NCBI GenBank assembly: GCA_016715765.1
Contig: JADJZJ010000015.1
Coordinates: 1 to 64,000, forward strand
Reading direction: 5' to 3'
DNA: 64,000 nucleotides
From: Opitutaceae bacterium
GTDB lineage: Bacteria; Verrucomicrobiota; Verrucomicrobiia; Opitutales; Opitutaceae
Shown: positions 55,982 through 64,000 of the stretch, in pieces
Layout: each line of letters starts with the position of its first letter
How positions within the stretch are numbered: position 1 is the stretch's first letter
The notes under the pieces: generated by a model
What the model was told of the DNA's origin: nothing
Database searches by the model: none
What the model saw: the letters and a program-made list of their open reading frames with translations, nothing else
Position numbers and translations under genes: made by a program

Positions 55982-58028
55982 CGGACCCCTCCCACGATCA
56001 GCACCAGCGCGAGCACGACAAAGGCGACGGCCAGGACGCGCAGGTAGCCCTGGGGCTCGCCGGTTTGGGCCTTCGAATAGCGGACCCCGGTGCCGCGGAG
56101 GCCGGCATTGAGGCGGTCGAAGCCGGCGTTGAGGCCGTCCTCGTCCATTTCGCGATTGATGGCGCCGCTGAAGAGTCCGAACCGGGCGAGGAAGTTGACC
56201 GCGCCGCCGATCACATGGCGATCCAGGGCGTCGGCGAACACGGCTGCGGCGGTGTTCAGCCGGCCGACGGTGGCGGCGTAGAGTTCGTCAAAGTAGAACT
56301 TGTGGGCGAGGACCGTCATGACACCCGGTGCCGCTGATGCCAGCGGATCACGGTCGTTGATCTGCGCGCGGGTTCGCCGGCCGTAGAGCCACCAGCCGGC
56401 ACCGAGACCGGCACCGACCAGAATGATGGAGAGCACCATCAGTCCGCCGCCTTCGAAGAGGTGGCTCAGGTCGGAGTGCAGTTCCGTGCCCGCGAGCCGC
56501 GCCTGCAGCCAGGGACAGGCCGGGGTGCCGGTGAAACCCAGCAGGACCGCGCAGGCGGCGAGCAGCATGAGCGGCACGGTCATGACCGCGGGGCTTTCGT
56601 GCGCATGACCGGCGGCAGGGGAGCGGGCGGTGCCGAAGAAGGTCTCGGCGACGAGGCGGGTCATGTAGAAGGCTGTCAGCATGACGGCGGCGAGGCCGGC
56701 GTAGAGCGGGAGGTGCGAGACATCCCAGGCGTGCGCGGCATGCAGAATGGCCTCCTTGCTCCAGAAGCCGGAGAAGAGGAAGGGCACGCCGGCGAGCGCC
56801 ATCATGCCAATGGCGAAGGTGGCGAAAGTGAGCTTCATCCGCGGGGCGAGGCCGCCGAGGGCGCGGATGTCCTGCTCGTGATGGGCGGCGTGGATGACAG
56901 AGCCGGCACCGAGGAAGAGCAGGGCCTTGAAGAAGGCGTGCGTGAGCAGGTGGAAGATGGCGGCGGTCCACGAGCCGACCCCGAGCGCGAGCATCATGTA
57001 GCCGAGTTGGGAGACGGTGGAAAAGGCGAGGATGCGCTTGATGTCATTCTGCCCGACCGCGATCAGCGCACCCATGAGCGCAGTGATCGCGCCGATGAAG
57101 GCGACCACCGTCAGGGCGTGGACCGGCACGGCCGCGAGCAATTGGTCGGCGGCCATCAGCGGATAGACCCGGGCGATCAGGAAAACGCCGGCGGCCACCA
57201 TGGTCGCCGCATGGATCAGGGCGGAGACGGGAGTCGGGCCTTCCATGGCGTCGGGCAGCCAAACGTGGAGGGGAAACTGGCCGGATTTGCCGATCGCGCC
57301 GCAGAAGATCAGCAGGCCGATGGCGGTGGAGACGGCGAGTCCGCCGGCGAGAGTCTGGCCGGACAGGGAAGCGAGCACGGACGCTTCCAGCACCCCGGCG
57401 CCGTGGTCGTAGAGCAGCAGCGAACCGCCGGCGTCGTAGAGCCAGAGCAGGCCCAGGAGCAGGCCGAGGTCGCCGATGCGCGTGGTGATGAAGGCCTTTT
57501 TGGCGGCCGCGGCGGCGGAGGGCTTGTGGAACCAGAAGCCGATGAGCAGGTACGAGGCGAGGCCGACCAGTTCCCACGAGATGAAGAGCAGGAGCAGGCT
57601 GTTGGCGACGACCAAGCCGAGCATGGCGGCGGCGAAGAGGCTGAGGAAGCAGAAGAACCGCGTGAAATTCGCGTCCTCCTTCATGTAGCCCAGGCTGAAG
57701 ATGAAGATCAGCAGGCTGACGAAGGAGACCATCACGCACATGAAGGCGGTCAGGGGATCGAGCAGGAAACCGAGGCGCAGGGCGCCGTGACCAAGATTGA
57801 ACCAGTCAAAGTTGAAGGTGTGCTGGCCGGGAGCGTGCAGCGCCGAGTGGAGCATGCCGCAGGAAACCAGGAGCGAGATTACCAGGGCGCCGATGGCGAG
57901 GCCGGCGGACAGTTTGCGTTTTTTGCCAGGAAGCAGCGCAGTGATGGCGGCAGCCACGAGCGGCGCAGCGGGAATGATCCACAAGTCTGCGGCGAGGGGG
58001 AGGCCGGCGGCAGGGGGAGCGGAGTCAT
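55978..58028 (-). CDS. nuoL: NADH-quinone oxidoreductase subunit L with extended lateral helix, operon 2
   Basis: A NuoL of about 683 residues. Key residues: ISWELVGLASYLLIGFW (TM5 Glu) and CGAIGKSGQFPLHVWLPDA (TM7 Lys). The C-terminus has the long amphipathic lateral helix followed by a final membrane segment. From FYFDELY to the last membrane segment it is about 85 residues; E. coli NuoL has roughly 55. The extra part includes GAINREMDEDGLNAGFDRLN near 56107-56166. The ATG at 58028 is in a different frame from the body, so one base is probably wrong near 58005. An intergenic repeat block separates it from nuoK. Confidence 0.92.
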
Positions 58029-58382
58029 GATTTTCCCGCGGATGGCGCGGATCGTCGCGTATAAATTCCCCACGGATTGTCATTCTGAACGACGTGAAGA
58101 ATCCAGTGTGCGCTCATCGAGGCCATCGACTGTCGTGCATTGGATACGAGCCCTGTCGCCTGTGGCTCGGTAACTTCACTGCGTTCAGAATGACAATCAA
58201 AGAAGGGCTGGAATCGATCCGTATTCATCCGTGTGATCCGTGGTTACCGTTTCTGGATTGTAGGGCGGGGTCTCCGAACCCCGCCATCGTACGTCTTGAG
58301 ACTTCCACGGCAGGGTTCGGAGACCCCGCCCTACAATCGGGCCGAGACGAGACGCAGCAATCAAGGTTCGGCATCATAGGCT
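58029..58382. repeat. Stack of three repeat families between nuoK and nuoL
   Basis: In order: a single GCGGATGGCGCGGAT arm at about 58034-58060, a TGTCATTCTGAA inverted element at about 58078-58197, a CCGTGTGATCCGTGG arm at about 58226-58247, and a GTAG REP pair at 58260-58334 (GTAGGGCGGGGTCTCC family). No gene is visible in this 354-base gap. Confidence 0.8.
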
Positions 58383-58691
58383 CTAGCCCTTGAGTTGTGC
58401 GGCCTGCTGCAGCCGGACGCTCTGCCGGTGGCGGTAGATGGCGATGACGAGGGCCAGGCCGACGGCGGCCTCGGCGGCGGCGATGGCGATGGCGAAGAGG
58501 ACGAACACGATGCCCGAGCCGGCGTTGGGCGGACCGTAGCGCCAGAAGGCGATGAAGTTGAGGTTCGCGGCGTTCAGCATCAGCTCGATGCCGAGCAAAA
58601 CGAGGATCGCATGGCTGCGCGCCAGGGCGCCGGCGAGGCCGATGCAGAAGAGCAACGCGGAAAAGATCAGGCAGAGATGCAGCGGACTCAT
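58383..58691 (-). CDS. nuoK: NADH-quinone oxidoreductase subunit K, operon 2
   Basis: A 102-residue three-helix subunit. The conserved Glu residues are in LGIELMLNAANLNF and AAAEAAVGLALV. The ATG at 58691 overlaps the nuoJ stop by ATGA. Frame intact. It is followed by the repeat block before nuoL. Confidence 0.95.
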   Translation of the reverse strand: MSPLHLCLIFSALLFCIGLAGALARSHAILVLLGIELMLNAANLNFIAFWRYGPPNAGSGIVFVLFAIAIAAAEAAVGLALVIAIYRHRQSVRLQQAAQLKG

Positions 58692-59218
58692 GGCACGTCC
58701 TCCGGTCCGCCGGATGAGGGGGTGGACGCCAGCACGACGGCGCCGAGCAGGGCGACGGTGAGAATGGAGCCGGCGATCAGGAGGGCGGCGCCGTGCTGTT
58801 CCATCAGCACCGCCGGCGAGCAGGAGCACCGCGGAAGGTGGGTGCGGCCGGTCCGTTGCGGGCAACCCCTGCCCCCAAATGGCGGGAATCAGCACGGCAG
58901 CAACGCAGGCGCCGATCGTGATGCCGGCGGCGGCCCGGGCACGGGCGGGCGGCTCGATCACCAGGTCCGGCTGATCCCGCGGACGCGTGAGCAGCACGGC
59001 GAAGAGGGTGACCATCGAGACGGCGCCGATGTAGACGAGCACCTGCGCGAAGGCCAGAAACTCGGCGCCGGCCCAGAGGTAAAAGGCCGCCACGCCGCCC
59101 CAGGCCATCACGAACAGGAGCACGCTGCGGATCAGGTTGCGCAACAGGAGGCCAGCACGGCGGAGCCGAGGTCACACGAGGGCGATGGCGTAAAAGGCGA
59201 CGGGTGGTCGCGGTTCAC
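58688..59218 (-). CDS. nuoJ: NADH-quinone oxidoreductase subunit J, operon 2, frameshifted
   Basis: A membrane subunit of about 176 residues when frames are joined. It starts at a GTG (59218) overlapping the nuoH stop, reads PVAFYAIAL, then SVLLFVMAWGGVAAFY and FLAFAQVLVYIGAVSMVTLFAVLL with the conserved YIGAV segment. After a frame change near 58815 it ends VLMEQHGAALLIAGSILTVA and GPEDVP, and the stop overlaps nuoK by ATGA. At least three base errors near the N-terminus and one near the C-terminus are needed. Confidence 0.85.
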
Positions 59219-60453
59219 GCGTAGCGATAGGTGCGCGGCGCGATGCCGCGCTGGTGGCCGGGCCGAGGACGGCGAACGTCCGAAGACGGAGCCAGCGAGA
59301 CACCCCCCCAGCGCACCAGCTGCATTGGCCCGGCCCAATCATGGGTGAGGGACCAGAAGGCGGCGGTGCCGAGGTTGATGAGGGCGAGCGGGACGAGGAA
59401 CTTCCAGGCGAGGCGGGTCAACTGGTCGATGCGCAGGCGCGGGAACGTGGCCCGGATCCAGATGAAACCCAGCAGCACCAGGAGCAGCTTGGCGGCGAAC
59501 CAGAGGTAGGAGGGGACGAATTCGAGCACCGGCAGCGGCGCCTGCCAGCCGCCGAGGAAAAGCGTGACGGCCATGCCGCTCAGCGCGCACATACCGAAGT
59601 ATTCGGCCATGAAGAAGAGGGCGTACTTGAAGCCGGAGTATTCCGTGAGGTGGCCGGCGATGAGCTCGCTTTCGGCCTCGGGAAGATCGAAGGGCGAGCG
59701 GTTGGACTCGGCGAGGGCCGCGACCATGAAAATGACGAAGCCGGCAAAGCCGGGCGGGGTCAGGACGTGCCACTGCGGGATGAAATTCCAGAGCCAGCCG
59801 CCCTGGGCGGCGACGATGGCGGTGGTGGAGAGCGATCCGGCCAGCATGATGACCGGCACGAAGGCCAGCAGCAGCGGCAGCTCGTAGCTGATGAGCTGGG
59901 CAAGCGCGCGCATCGCGGCCAGGAGGGAGTATTTGTTGTGGCTGGACCAGCCGGCCATGAAGATGGCGAGCTCGGTGGCGGCGCCGGCGGCGAAGAAATA
60001 AAGGACGGCGGCATCCAGCTCGACGGGCACGAGATGCCGGCCGTACGGGATCACGGCAAAGGTGATGACCGAGAGAGCAAGCAGGGTGACGGGGGCGAGG
60101 AAGTGCAGCAGGCGGTCGGCGGACCGGGGGACGATGTCCTCCTTGGTCAGCATCTTGATGCCATCGGCGAGGGGCTGAAGAATGCCGCCCCAGCCGGTGC
60201 GGTTCGGGCCCGGGCGGTTCTGCACCCGGCCGAGCACCTTGCGTTCGACCAGGGTGAGCAGGGCGAAGAGCGAGGCGAAAATGACAATGACCGCGCCGAT
60301 GGTGATGAGGCTGTTGGCCAGCCAGCGCCACGGTTCGGACAGCCCGGCGGTGAGCAGATCACGGGCCATGAGCGGCAAGCGCTCGAGCAGGGCCGAGTCA
60401 CCAACCTGCCCGGCGGCCAGAGGCGGCAGAAGGACTGAAACGGATGCGCTCAT
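59215..60453 (-). CDS. nuoH: NADH-quinone oxidoreductase subunit H, operon 2
   Basis: A 412-residue NuoH. It is longer than usual (about 330) because of a 60-residue N-terminal extension (MSASVSVLLPPLAAGQ) and a C-terminal tail of about 30 polar residues (VRRPRPGHQRGIAPRTY). Core motifs are ERKVLGRVQNRPGPNRTG and SNRSPFDLPEAESELIAGHL. The gene order is I before H, unlike operon 1. The start overlaps the nuoI stop by ATGA. Confidence 0.94.
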   Translation of the reverse strand: MSASVSVLLPPLAAGQVGDSALLERLPLMARDLLTAGLSEPWRWLANSLITIGAVIVIFASLFALLTLVERKVLGRVQNRPGPNRTGWGGILQPLADGIKMLTKEDIVPRSADRLLHFLAPVTLLALSVITFAVIPYGRHLVPVELDAAVLYFFAAGAATELAIFMAGWSSHNKYSLLAAMRALAQLISYELPLLLAFVPVIMLAGSLSTTAIVAAQGGWLWNFIPQWHVLTPPGFAGFVIFMVAALAESNRSPFDLPEAESELIAGHLTEYSGFKYALFFMAEYFGMCALSGMAVTLFLGGWQAPLPVLEFVPSYLWFAAKLLLVLLGFIWIRATFPRLRIDQLTRLAWKFLVPLALINLGTAAFWSLTHDWAGPMQLVRWGGVSLAPSSDVRRPRPGHQRGIAPRTYRYA

Positions 60454-61067
60454 ACGGCGGGTGGCGGCGGCTCCGGGGGCTTGGCTGCGGGAGCAGCAGG
60501 TGCCGTGGGTGTGGCGGGTACAGCCGCGGGGGCGGCAGGCCTGGCCTTCGCCTCGGTCCTGCGTTTGGCCTCGGCGAGGACGGCGTCAACCTGCGCGGCC
60601 TCCGTGGGGTGCAGGGTGTGAAAATAGGCGTCGGACTTGGCGAGGTCCTCGCGATGCAGGAGCAGGGCGTTGAAGCGTTCGGCGGTGGCGATCTCGAAAT
60701 GCTGGTCCATCTTGATCGCGTCGAACGGGCAGACCTCCACGCAGATCTGGCAGCTCATGCAGACCGAGATATCGAGGTCGAAGACCTTGGGCTTCTTGGT
60801 CGGCCGGCCTTTCTCATCGCGATCCGGGATGATGTAGATGCACTGGGGCGGACACTCGGCTTCGCAGATCTTGCAGGCCACGCAGCGCAGGCCGTCGATG
60901 GCCTGGTCGCCGTCGTAGACGAGAAAGGGGAAATTCCGGTAGTTCTCGGGCAGTTTGGTCTTTTGCTCGGGGTACTCGACCGTCACCAGCCGCGCGGGAT
61001 CGTGAAAACTTTTCACGAAGTTTTTCGCGGTGACGGCGAGGCCTTGAATTAATCCGGAGCCGAGCAT
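60450..61067 (-). CDS. nuoI: NADH-quinone oxidoreductase subunit I, operon 2
   Basis: A 205-residue subunit with two [4Fe-4S] clusters: CVACKICEAECPPQC and CMSCQICVEVCPFDA. The C-terminal 45 residues are Ala/Pro-rich (PAAVPATPTAPAAPAAKPPE) and probably disordered. The gene lies directly after nuoD, with nuoH next, an inverted order compared with the usual H-I. Confidence 0.95.
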   Translation of the reverse strand: MLGSGLIQGLAVTAKNFVKSFHDPARLVTVEYPEQKTKLPENYRNFPFLVYDGDQAIDGLRCVACKICEAECPPQCIYIIPDRDEKGRPTKKPKVFDLDISVCMSCQICVEVCPFDAIKMDQHFEIATAERFNALLLHREDLAKSDAYFHTLHPTEAAQVDAVLAEAKRRTEAKARPAAPAAVPATPTAPAAPAAKPPEPPPPAV

Positions 61068-61127
61068 GGGGAGGGTGGGAACCTGGGCCGCAGGACTAGG
61101 GGTGGACTGGGGGATGGTTGATGAGGG

Positions 61128-62351
61128 TCAGCGGTCGACCTCGCCGAGGACGATGTCGATGCTGCCGAGGATGATCACGGCATCGGCCAGGGTGTGGCCG
61201 AGGCAGAGGTCCTCGAGGATGGTGAGGTTGATGAGCGAGGGTGGACGCACGCGATAGCGGTAGGGATTCGCGGTGCCGTCGCTGATGAGGTAGAAACCGA
61301 TCTCGCCCTTGGGGCCCTCGATGCGGCCGTAGTGTTCGCCGGGCTTGGGCTTGAAGCCGCGGATCTTGGCCTTCGGGTCCATGACCGGACCCTCGGGGAT
61401 GCGGTCGAGGGCCTGCCGGAGGATGCCGATGGATTCGCGCATTTCCAGCATGCGGACCATGTAGCGGTCGTAGGTGTCGCCGTGGTCGCCGAGCGGAATG
61501 CGGAATTCGAAGCGCGGATAATAGCCGTAGCCGTCGACCTTGCGCAGGTCGTAATCCACGCCCGAGGCGCGGAGCATGGGGCCGGTGATGCCGGCGTTGA
61601 CGGCGAGGGCGGGGGAAAGCACCCCGACATTCTGGGTGCGCGCCATCAGAATTTCGTTACCCGTGATGAGCTCCTCGTATTCGTCGAGGAAGGCATTGTA
61701 GCCGTTCACCAGCTGGCGCGCGGCGGCGAGCCATTCCGGGGTGGCATCGATGCGGCAGCCGCCGAAACGCTGGTAGTTGCACATCATGCGCGAACCGGAG
61801 AGCGACTCGAAGAGGTCGAGGATCTTTTCGCGCTCGCGGAAGGCGTACATGAGCGGTGTGCCGCTGGCCCCGGTGTCCTGCAGGAGAAAGCCGGCGAGGC
61901 AGGTGTGGTTGAGCAGGCGGGTGAGCTCGGCGAGGATGACGCGCAGGTATTCGGCGCGCTCGGGGACCGGCAGGCCGGCGAGCTGCTCGACGGCCAGCGC
62001 GTAGGCCCAGTTGTTCGTCATCGAGCAGAAGTAGTCGAGCCGGTCGGTGTAGGGCATCGAGGCGAGGTAGGTCGTGTTCTCGCCGATTTTCTCGTGGTTG
62101 CGGTGGAGGTAGCCGAAGACGGGCTTGAGCTTCACGACGGTCTCGCCATCGAGCGTGACCATCATGCGGAAGACGCCATGGGTCGAAGGGTGGTGGGGGC
62201 CCATGGAGACCTCGAGCAGGTCGCCGTGGAAGCGGTCGTGGACGGCGCGAAGGGTGGGGCCCGCCGCGGACGGCGGTAATGACGAATTACCAATGCCGAA
62301 TGTCGAATGATTCGGATTTGCCGTCGAAGTGGATTTGCCCGGTTCAGTCAT
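61128..62351 (-). CDS. nuoD: NADH-quinone oxidoreductase subunit D, operon 2, repeat-derived N-terminus
   Basis: A 407-residue NuoD. Motifs: SMGPHHPSTHGVFRMM with the quinone-site His, HEKIGENTTYLASMP, and the C-terminal GSIDIVLGEVDR. The first 30 residues (TANPNHSTFGIGNSSLP) are encoded by an arm of the AATGAC-type inverted repeat at 62278-62377. The ATG at 62351 lies in the gap between the two arms; without the repeat the gene would start near 62250. Frame intact. Confidence 0.93.
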   Translation of the reverse strand: MTEPGKSTSTANPNHSTFGIGNSSLPPSAAGPTLRAVHDRFHGDLLEVSMGPHHPSTHGVFRMMVTLDGETVVKLKPVFGYLHRNHEKIGENTTYLASMPYTDRLDYFCSMTNNWAYALAVEQLAGLPVPERAEYLRVILAELTRLLNHTCLAGFLLQDTGASGTPLMYAFREREKILDLFESLSGSRMMCNYQRFGGCRIDATPEWLAAARQLVNGYNAFLDEYEELITGNEILMARTQNVGVLSPALAVNAGITGPMLRASGVDYDLRKVDGYGYYPRFEFRIPLGDHGDTYDRYMVRMLEMRESIGILRQALDRIPEGPVMDPKAKIRGFKPKPGEHYGRIEGPKGEIGFYLISDGTANPYRYRVRPPSLINLTILEDLCLGHTLADAVIILGSIDIVLGEVDR

Positions 62352-62377
62352 TAGTCATTAGACATTGGTCATTCGGC
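62278..62377. repeat. AATGACGAATTACC inverted repeat at nuoC/nuoD junction
   Basis: AATGACGAATTACCAATGCC at about 62279 and the inverted arm TCATTAGACATTGGTCATTC ending near 62375. The right arm overlaps the last codons and stop of nuoC, the left arm the N-terminal codons of nuoD. Confidence 0.7.
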
Positions 62378-63016
62378 CTTCGCCGCAGGCGCCGGATAGT
62401 GTGCTTTCGCCTTGGCCAAAACGTCGTCGTGCGGCGTGGGTTCCCATTCGTAGTCGTCGGGCTCGACGTAGTCCTTGCGCATGGGGTGGGCGGTGAACTC
62501 GTCCCACATGAGCAGGCGGCGCAGGTCGGGATGGTCGGTGAAGACGATGCCAAACAGATCGAAGATTTCGCGTTCCTGGAATTCGCAGGAGCGCCACACG
62601 GGGGTGAGCGAAGGCAGGGTGATCTGGTCGGAGCGGTTGCCGGTGCGCAGGCGGATAATCACCGGACCGTGTTTCAGGGCCATCGAGTAGAGGTGGTAGA
62701 CCACTTCCAGGCAGCCGGGTTGAAGGCGCTTGGTCTTCTGCTCGATGGTGCGGGGAGGTCCGCCGGCGGGGTCGATTTGCACGGACCGCGTGGTTTCAAC
62801 GATTTCCTTTTCCGGCCAGTCGACGCCGGTGACGTTGGAGCAGTAGTCGAGTCGCAGGGCGGGGTCATCGCGGAGGAAAACCGCGATTTCCCGGGCATGG
62901 GCGGCGTCGAGCAGCAGGGAGGCCTGCGCCGGGGGGGCCGGGTTGGGGACCAGCGTGAGGGTTGCGGCCGGAAACCGGGCGGCGAGGCGTTCGTGGATTT
63001 GCGCAAGCGTTTCCAT
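62369..63016 (-). CDS. nuoC: NADH-quinone oxidoreductase subunit C, operon 2
   Basis: A 215-residue NuoC. The conserved block CEFQEREIFDLFGIVFTDHP and LMWDEFTAHPMRKDY (shortened: REIFDLFGI, HPMRKDY) is intact. I use the ATG at 63016; a TTG at 63049, overlapping the nuoB stop, is possible. The last residues (AAKAE) and the TGA are within the junction repeat. Confidence 0.94.
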   Translation of the reverse strand: METLAQIHERLAARFPAATLTLVPNPAPPAQASLLLDAAHAREIAVFLRDDPALRLDYCSNVTGVDWPEKEIVETTRSVQIDPAGGPPRTIEQKTKRLQPGCLEVVYHLYSMALKHGPVIIRLRTGNRSDQITLPSLTPVWRSCEFQEREIFDLFGIVFTDHPDLRRLLMWDEFTAHPMRKDYVEPDDYEWEPTPHDDVLAKAKAHYPAPAAKAE

Positions 63017-63049
63017 CAGGTCAGGCGGCGCAGGGGGCAGGGGATGCAA

Positions 63050-63733
63050 TCATGGCTTGTCGGGGCGCACGATCACCGGCGGCTGCCAGAGCTTGGGGTT
63101 GGAGGTGGGTTCGAGGTCGCGTTCGCCGAAGGCGGGGACGGGGTATTCGCCGGGGGCGGTCGGGCTGTCCGCCTCGACGGGGGCGGGACCGGCGATGTGC
63201 CGGCCGCGGATGTTCTTCTGCAGTTCGATCAGGCCGTTGAGGAGGGCTTCCGGCCGCGGCGGGCAGCCGGGGATGTAGACGTCAACCGGGATGAAACGGT
63301 CGATGCCCTTGAGGACGTTGTAGCCCTGCTTGAACGGGCCGCCGGAGATCGCGCAGGCGCCCATGGCGATGCAGTACTTGGGCTCCGGCATCTGGTTCCA
63401 GAGGCGGATCACCTGCGGGGCCATTTTCTTGGTGACCGTGCCGGAGACGATCAGCAGGTCGGCCTGGCGCGGGGACGGGCGGAAGACCTCGGAGCCGAAG
63501 CGGGCGATGTCGAAGCGCGCCATGGAGGCGGCGATCATCTCGATCGCGCAGCAGGCGAGGCCGAACTGGAGCGGCCAGACGGAGTTGCTCCGGCCCCAGT
63601 TGGCGAGTTCCTGGATGCTCGTGAGCAAAATGCCGTGCCGGCGGAGTTCGTCGCGATCGGCATCGGTCGGACCGGAAAGGGGGGCGGACGTCTGCGCGTT
63701 GATGGCGGGGCGGGTGGCGTCGCTCATGGTCAT
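63050..63733 (-). CDS. nuoB: NADH-quinone oxidoreductase subunit B, operon 2
   Basis: A 227-residue NuoB carrying cluster N2: FGLACCAIEM, GACAISGGPF and PGCPPRPEALL. It has a 40-residue N-terminal extension and a 50-residue Pro-rich C-terminal tail compared with typical NuoB. The ATG at 63733 overlaps the nuoA stop by ATGA; ATG at 63727 and GTG at 63739 are alternatives. Confidence 0.95.
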   Translation of the reverse strand: MTMSDATRPAINAQTSAPLSGPTDADRDELRRHGILLTSIQELANWGRSNSVWPLQFGLACCAIEMIAASMARFDIARFGSEVFRPSPRQADLLIVSGTVTKKMAPQVIRLWNQMPEPKYCIAMGACAISGGPFKQGYNVLKGIDRFIPVDVYIPGCPPRPEALLNGLIELQKNIRGRHIAGPAPVEADSPTAPGEYPVPAFGERDLEPTSNPKLWQPPVIVRPDKP

Positions 63734-64000
63734 TTCCACTCCAGATGACCGCGCTGCCAGGCCCAGATCAGGCCCTCGGCGAGCAGGAAGACAAAGACCA
63801 GCATGGCAACCCAGGCGCCGACGGAGAGGCCGGTGAAGGCCACGGCGAAGGGCAGGAGGAACAGAACCTCAACGTCGAAGATGAGGAACATGATCGCGTA
63901 GAGATAGTAGTGGGCCTTGAACTGGATCCAGGAATCGCCGGTGGGGGCGACGCCGCATTCGTAGGTGTCCTGCTTCAGCGGGCTGGGCTTGGCCGGCTGG
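63730..64000 (-). CDS. nuoA: NADH-quinone oxidoreductase subunit A, operon 2, start outside window
   Basis: The C-terminal 89 residues of NuoA. The conserved YECGVAPTGDSWIQFKAH loop and YAIMFLIFDVEVLFLLPFA helix are visible, and the protein ends GHLEWK. The stop overlaps nuoB by ATGA. The start and promoter of operon 2 lie beyond base 64000. Confidence 0.92.
   Translation of the reverse strand, partial: QPAKPSPLKQDTYECGVAPTGDSWIQFKAHYYLYAIMFLIFDVEVLFLLPFAVAFTGLSVGAWVAMLVFVFLLAEGLIWAWQRGHLEWK

Overview
The window is a GC-rich stretch of a bacterial chromosome or metagenome contig. Gene content and style suggest a member of the Verrucomicrobiota close to Opitutaceae. Supporting signs are two separate complex I (nuo) operons, a 2-oxoacid:ferredoxin oxidoreductase cassette, several sugar oxidoreductase/isomerase genes, a FecR-domain protein with an Ala/Thr/Val-rich tail, and dense short intergenic inverted repeats. 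This placement is inference; there is no rRNA gene in the window.

Layout. 0.3-9.9 kb: SNF2-type helicase (-), sigma/anti-sigma pair (+), a small secreted protein, a CHASE2/adenylate cyclase unit split by a frameshift, a secreted FecR-domain protein and a HAD phosphatase. 9.9-18.2 kb: translation and proteolysis genes (prfA-prmC, a Prc-type S41 protease, a rhomboid protease, a one-cluster ferredoxin, an M3 oligopeptidase). 18.4-33.4 kb: carbohydrate metabolism and its regulators (UroD-like protein, cupin, two AraC regulators, two Gfo/Idh/MocA oxidoreductases, two TIM-barrel isomerases, a cytoplasmic FG-GAP protein, aldose 1-epimerase, a DegT-type aminotransferase) plus a heme-dependent N-demethylase-like protein and a YugP-type metallopeptidase.

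33.4-45.0 kb (-) is nuo operon 1: A-B-C-D-(gap)-H-I-J-K, two MrpD-type antiporter subunits with a small membrane protein between them, then M and N. 45.4-50.3 kb (-) carries a GltD-like flavoprotein, korB, korA and a ferredoxin. A GNAT gene follows on the + strand. 51.4-64.0 kb (-) is nuo operon 2: A-B-C-D-I-H-J-K-L-M-M-N, truncated at the window edge inside nuoA. Operon 2 has no nuoE/F/G. In operon 1 their normal place is filled by a 120-base G-tract that looks like an assembly fault.

Working model: KorAB reduces ferredoxin, the neighbouring ferredoxin carries electrons to a complex I that lacks the NADH module, and the GltD-like protein links ferredoxin and NAD(P)H pools. Both operons encode four antiporter-like subunits instead of three, and in each one of the four has lost the conserved TM7 lysine.

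Two features pervade the window. First, short hairpin repeats beginning with GTAG (REP-like, several stem sequences, usually in inverted pairs) lie at seven of the eight convergent gene junctions and even inside coding sequence. Second, many genes carry single-base frameshifts in G/C runs, and two long G-tracts occur; these look like sequence or assembly errors rather than gene decay.
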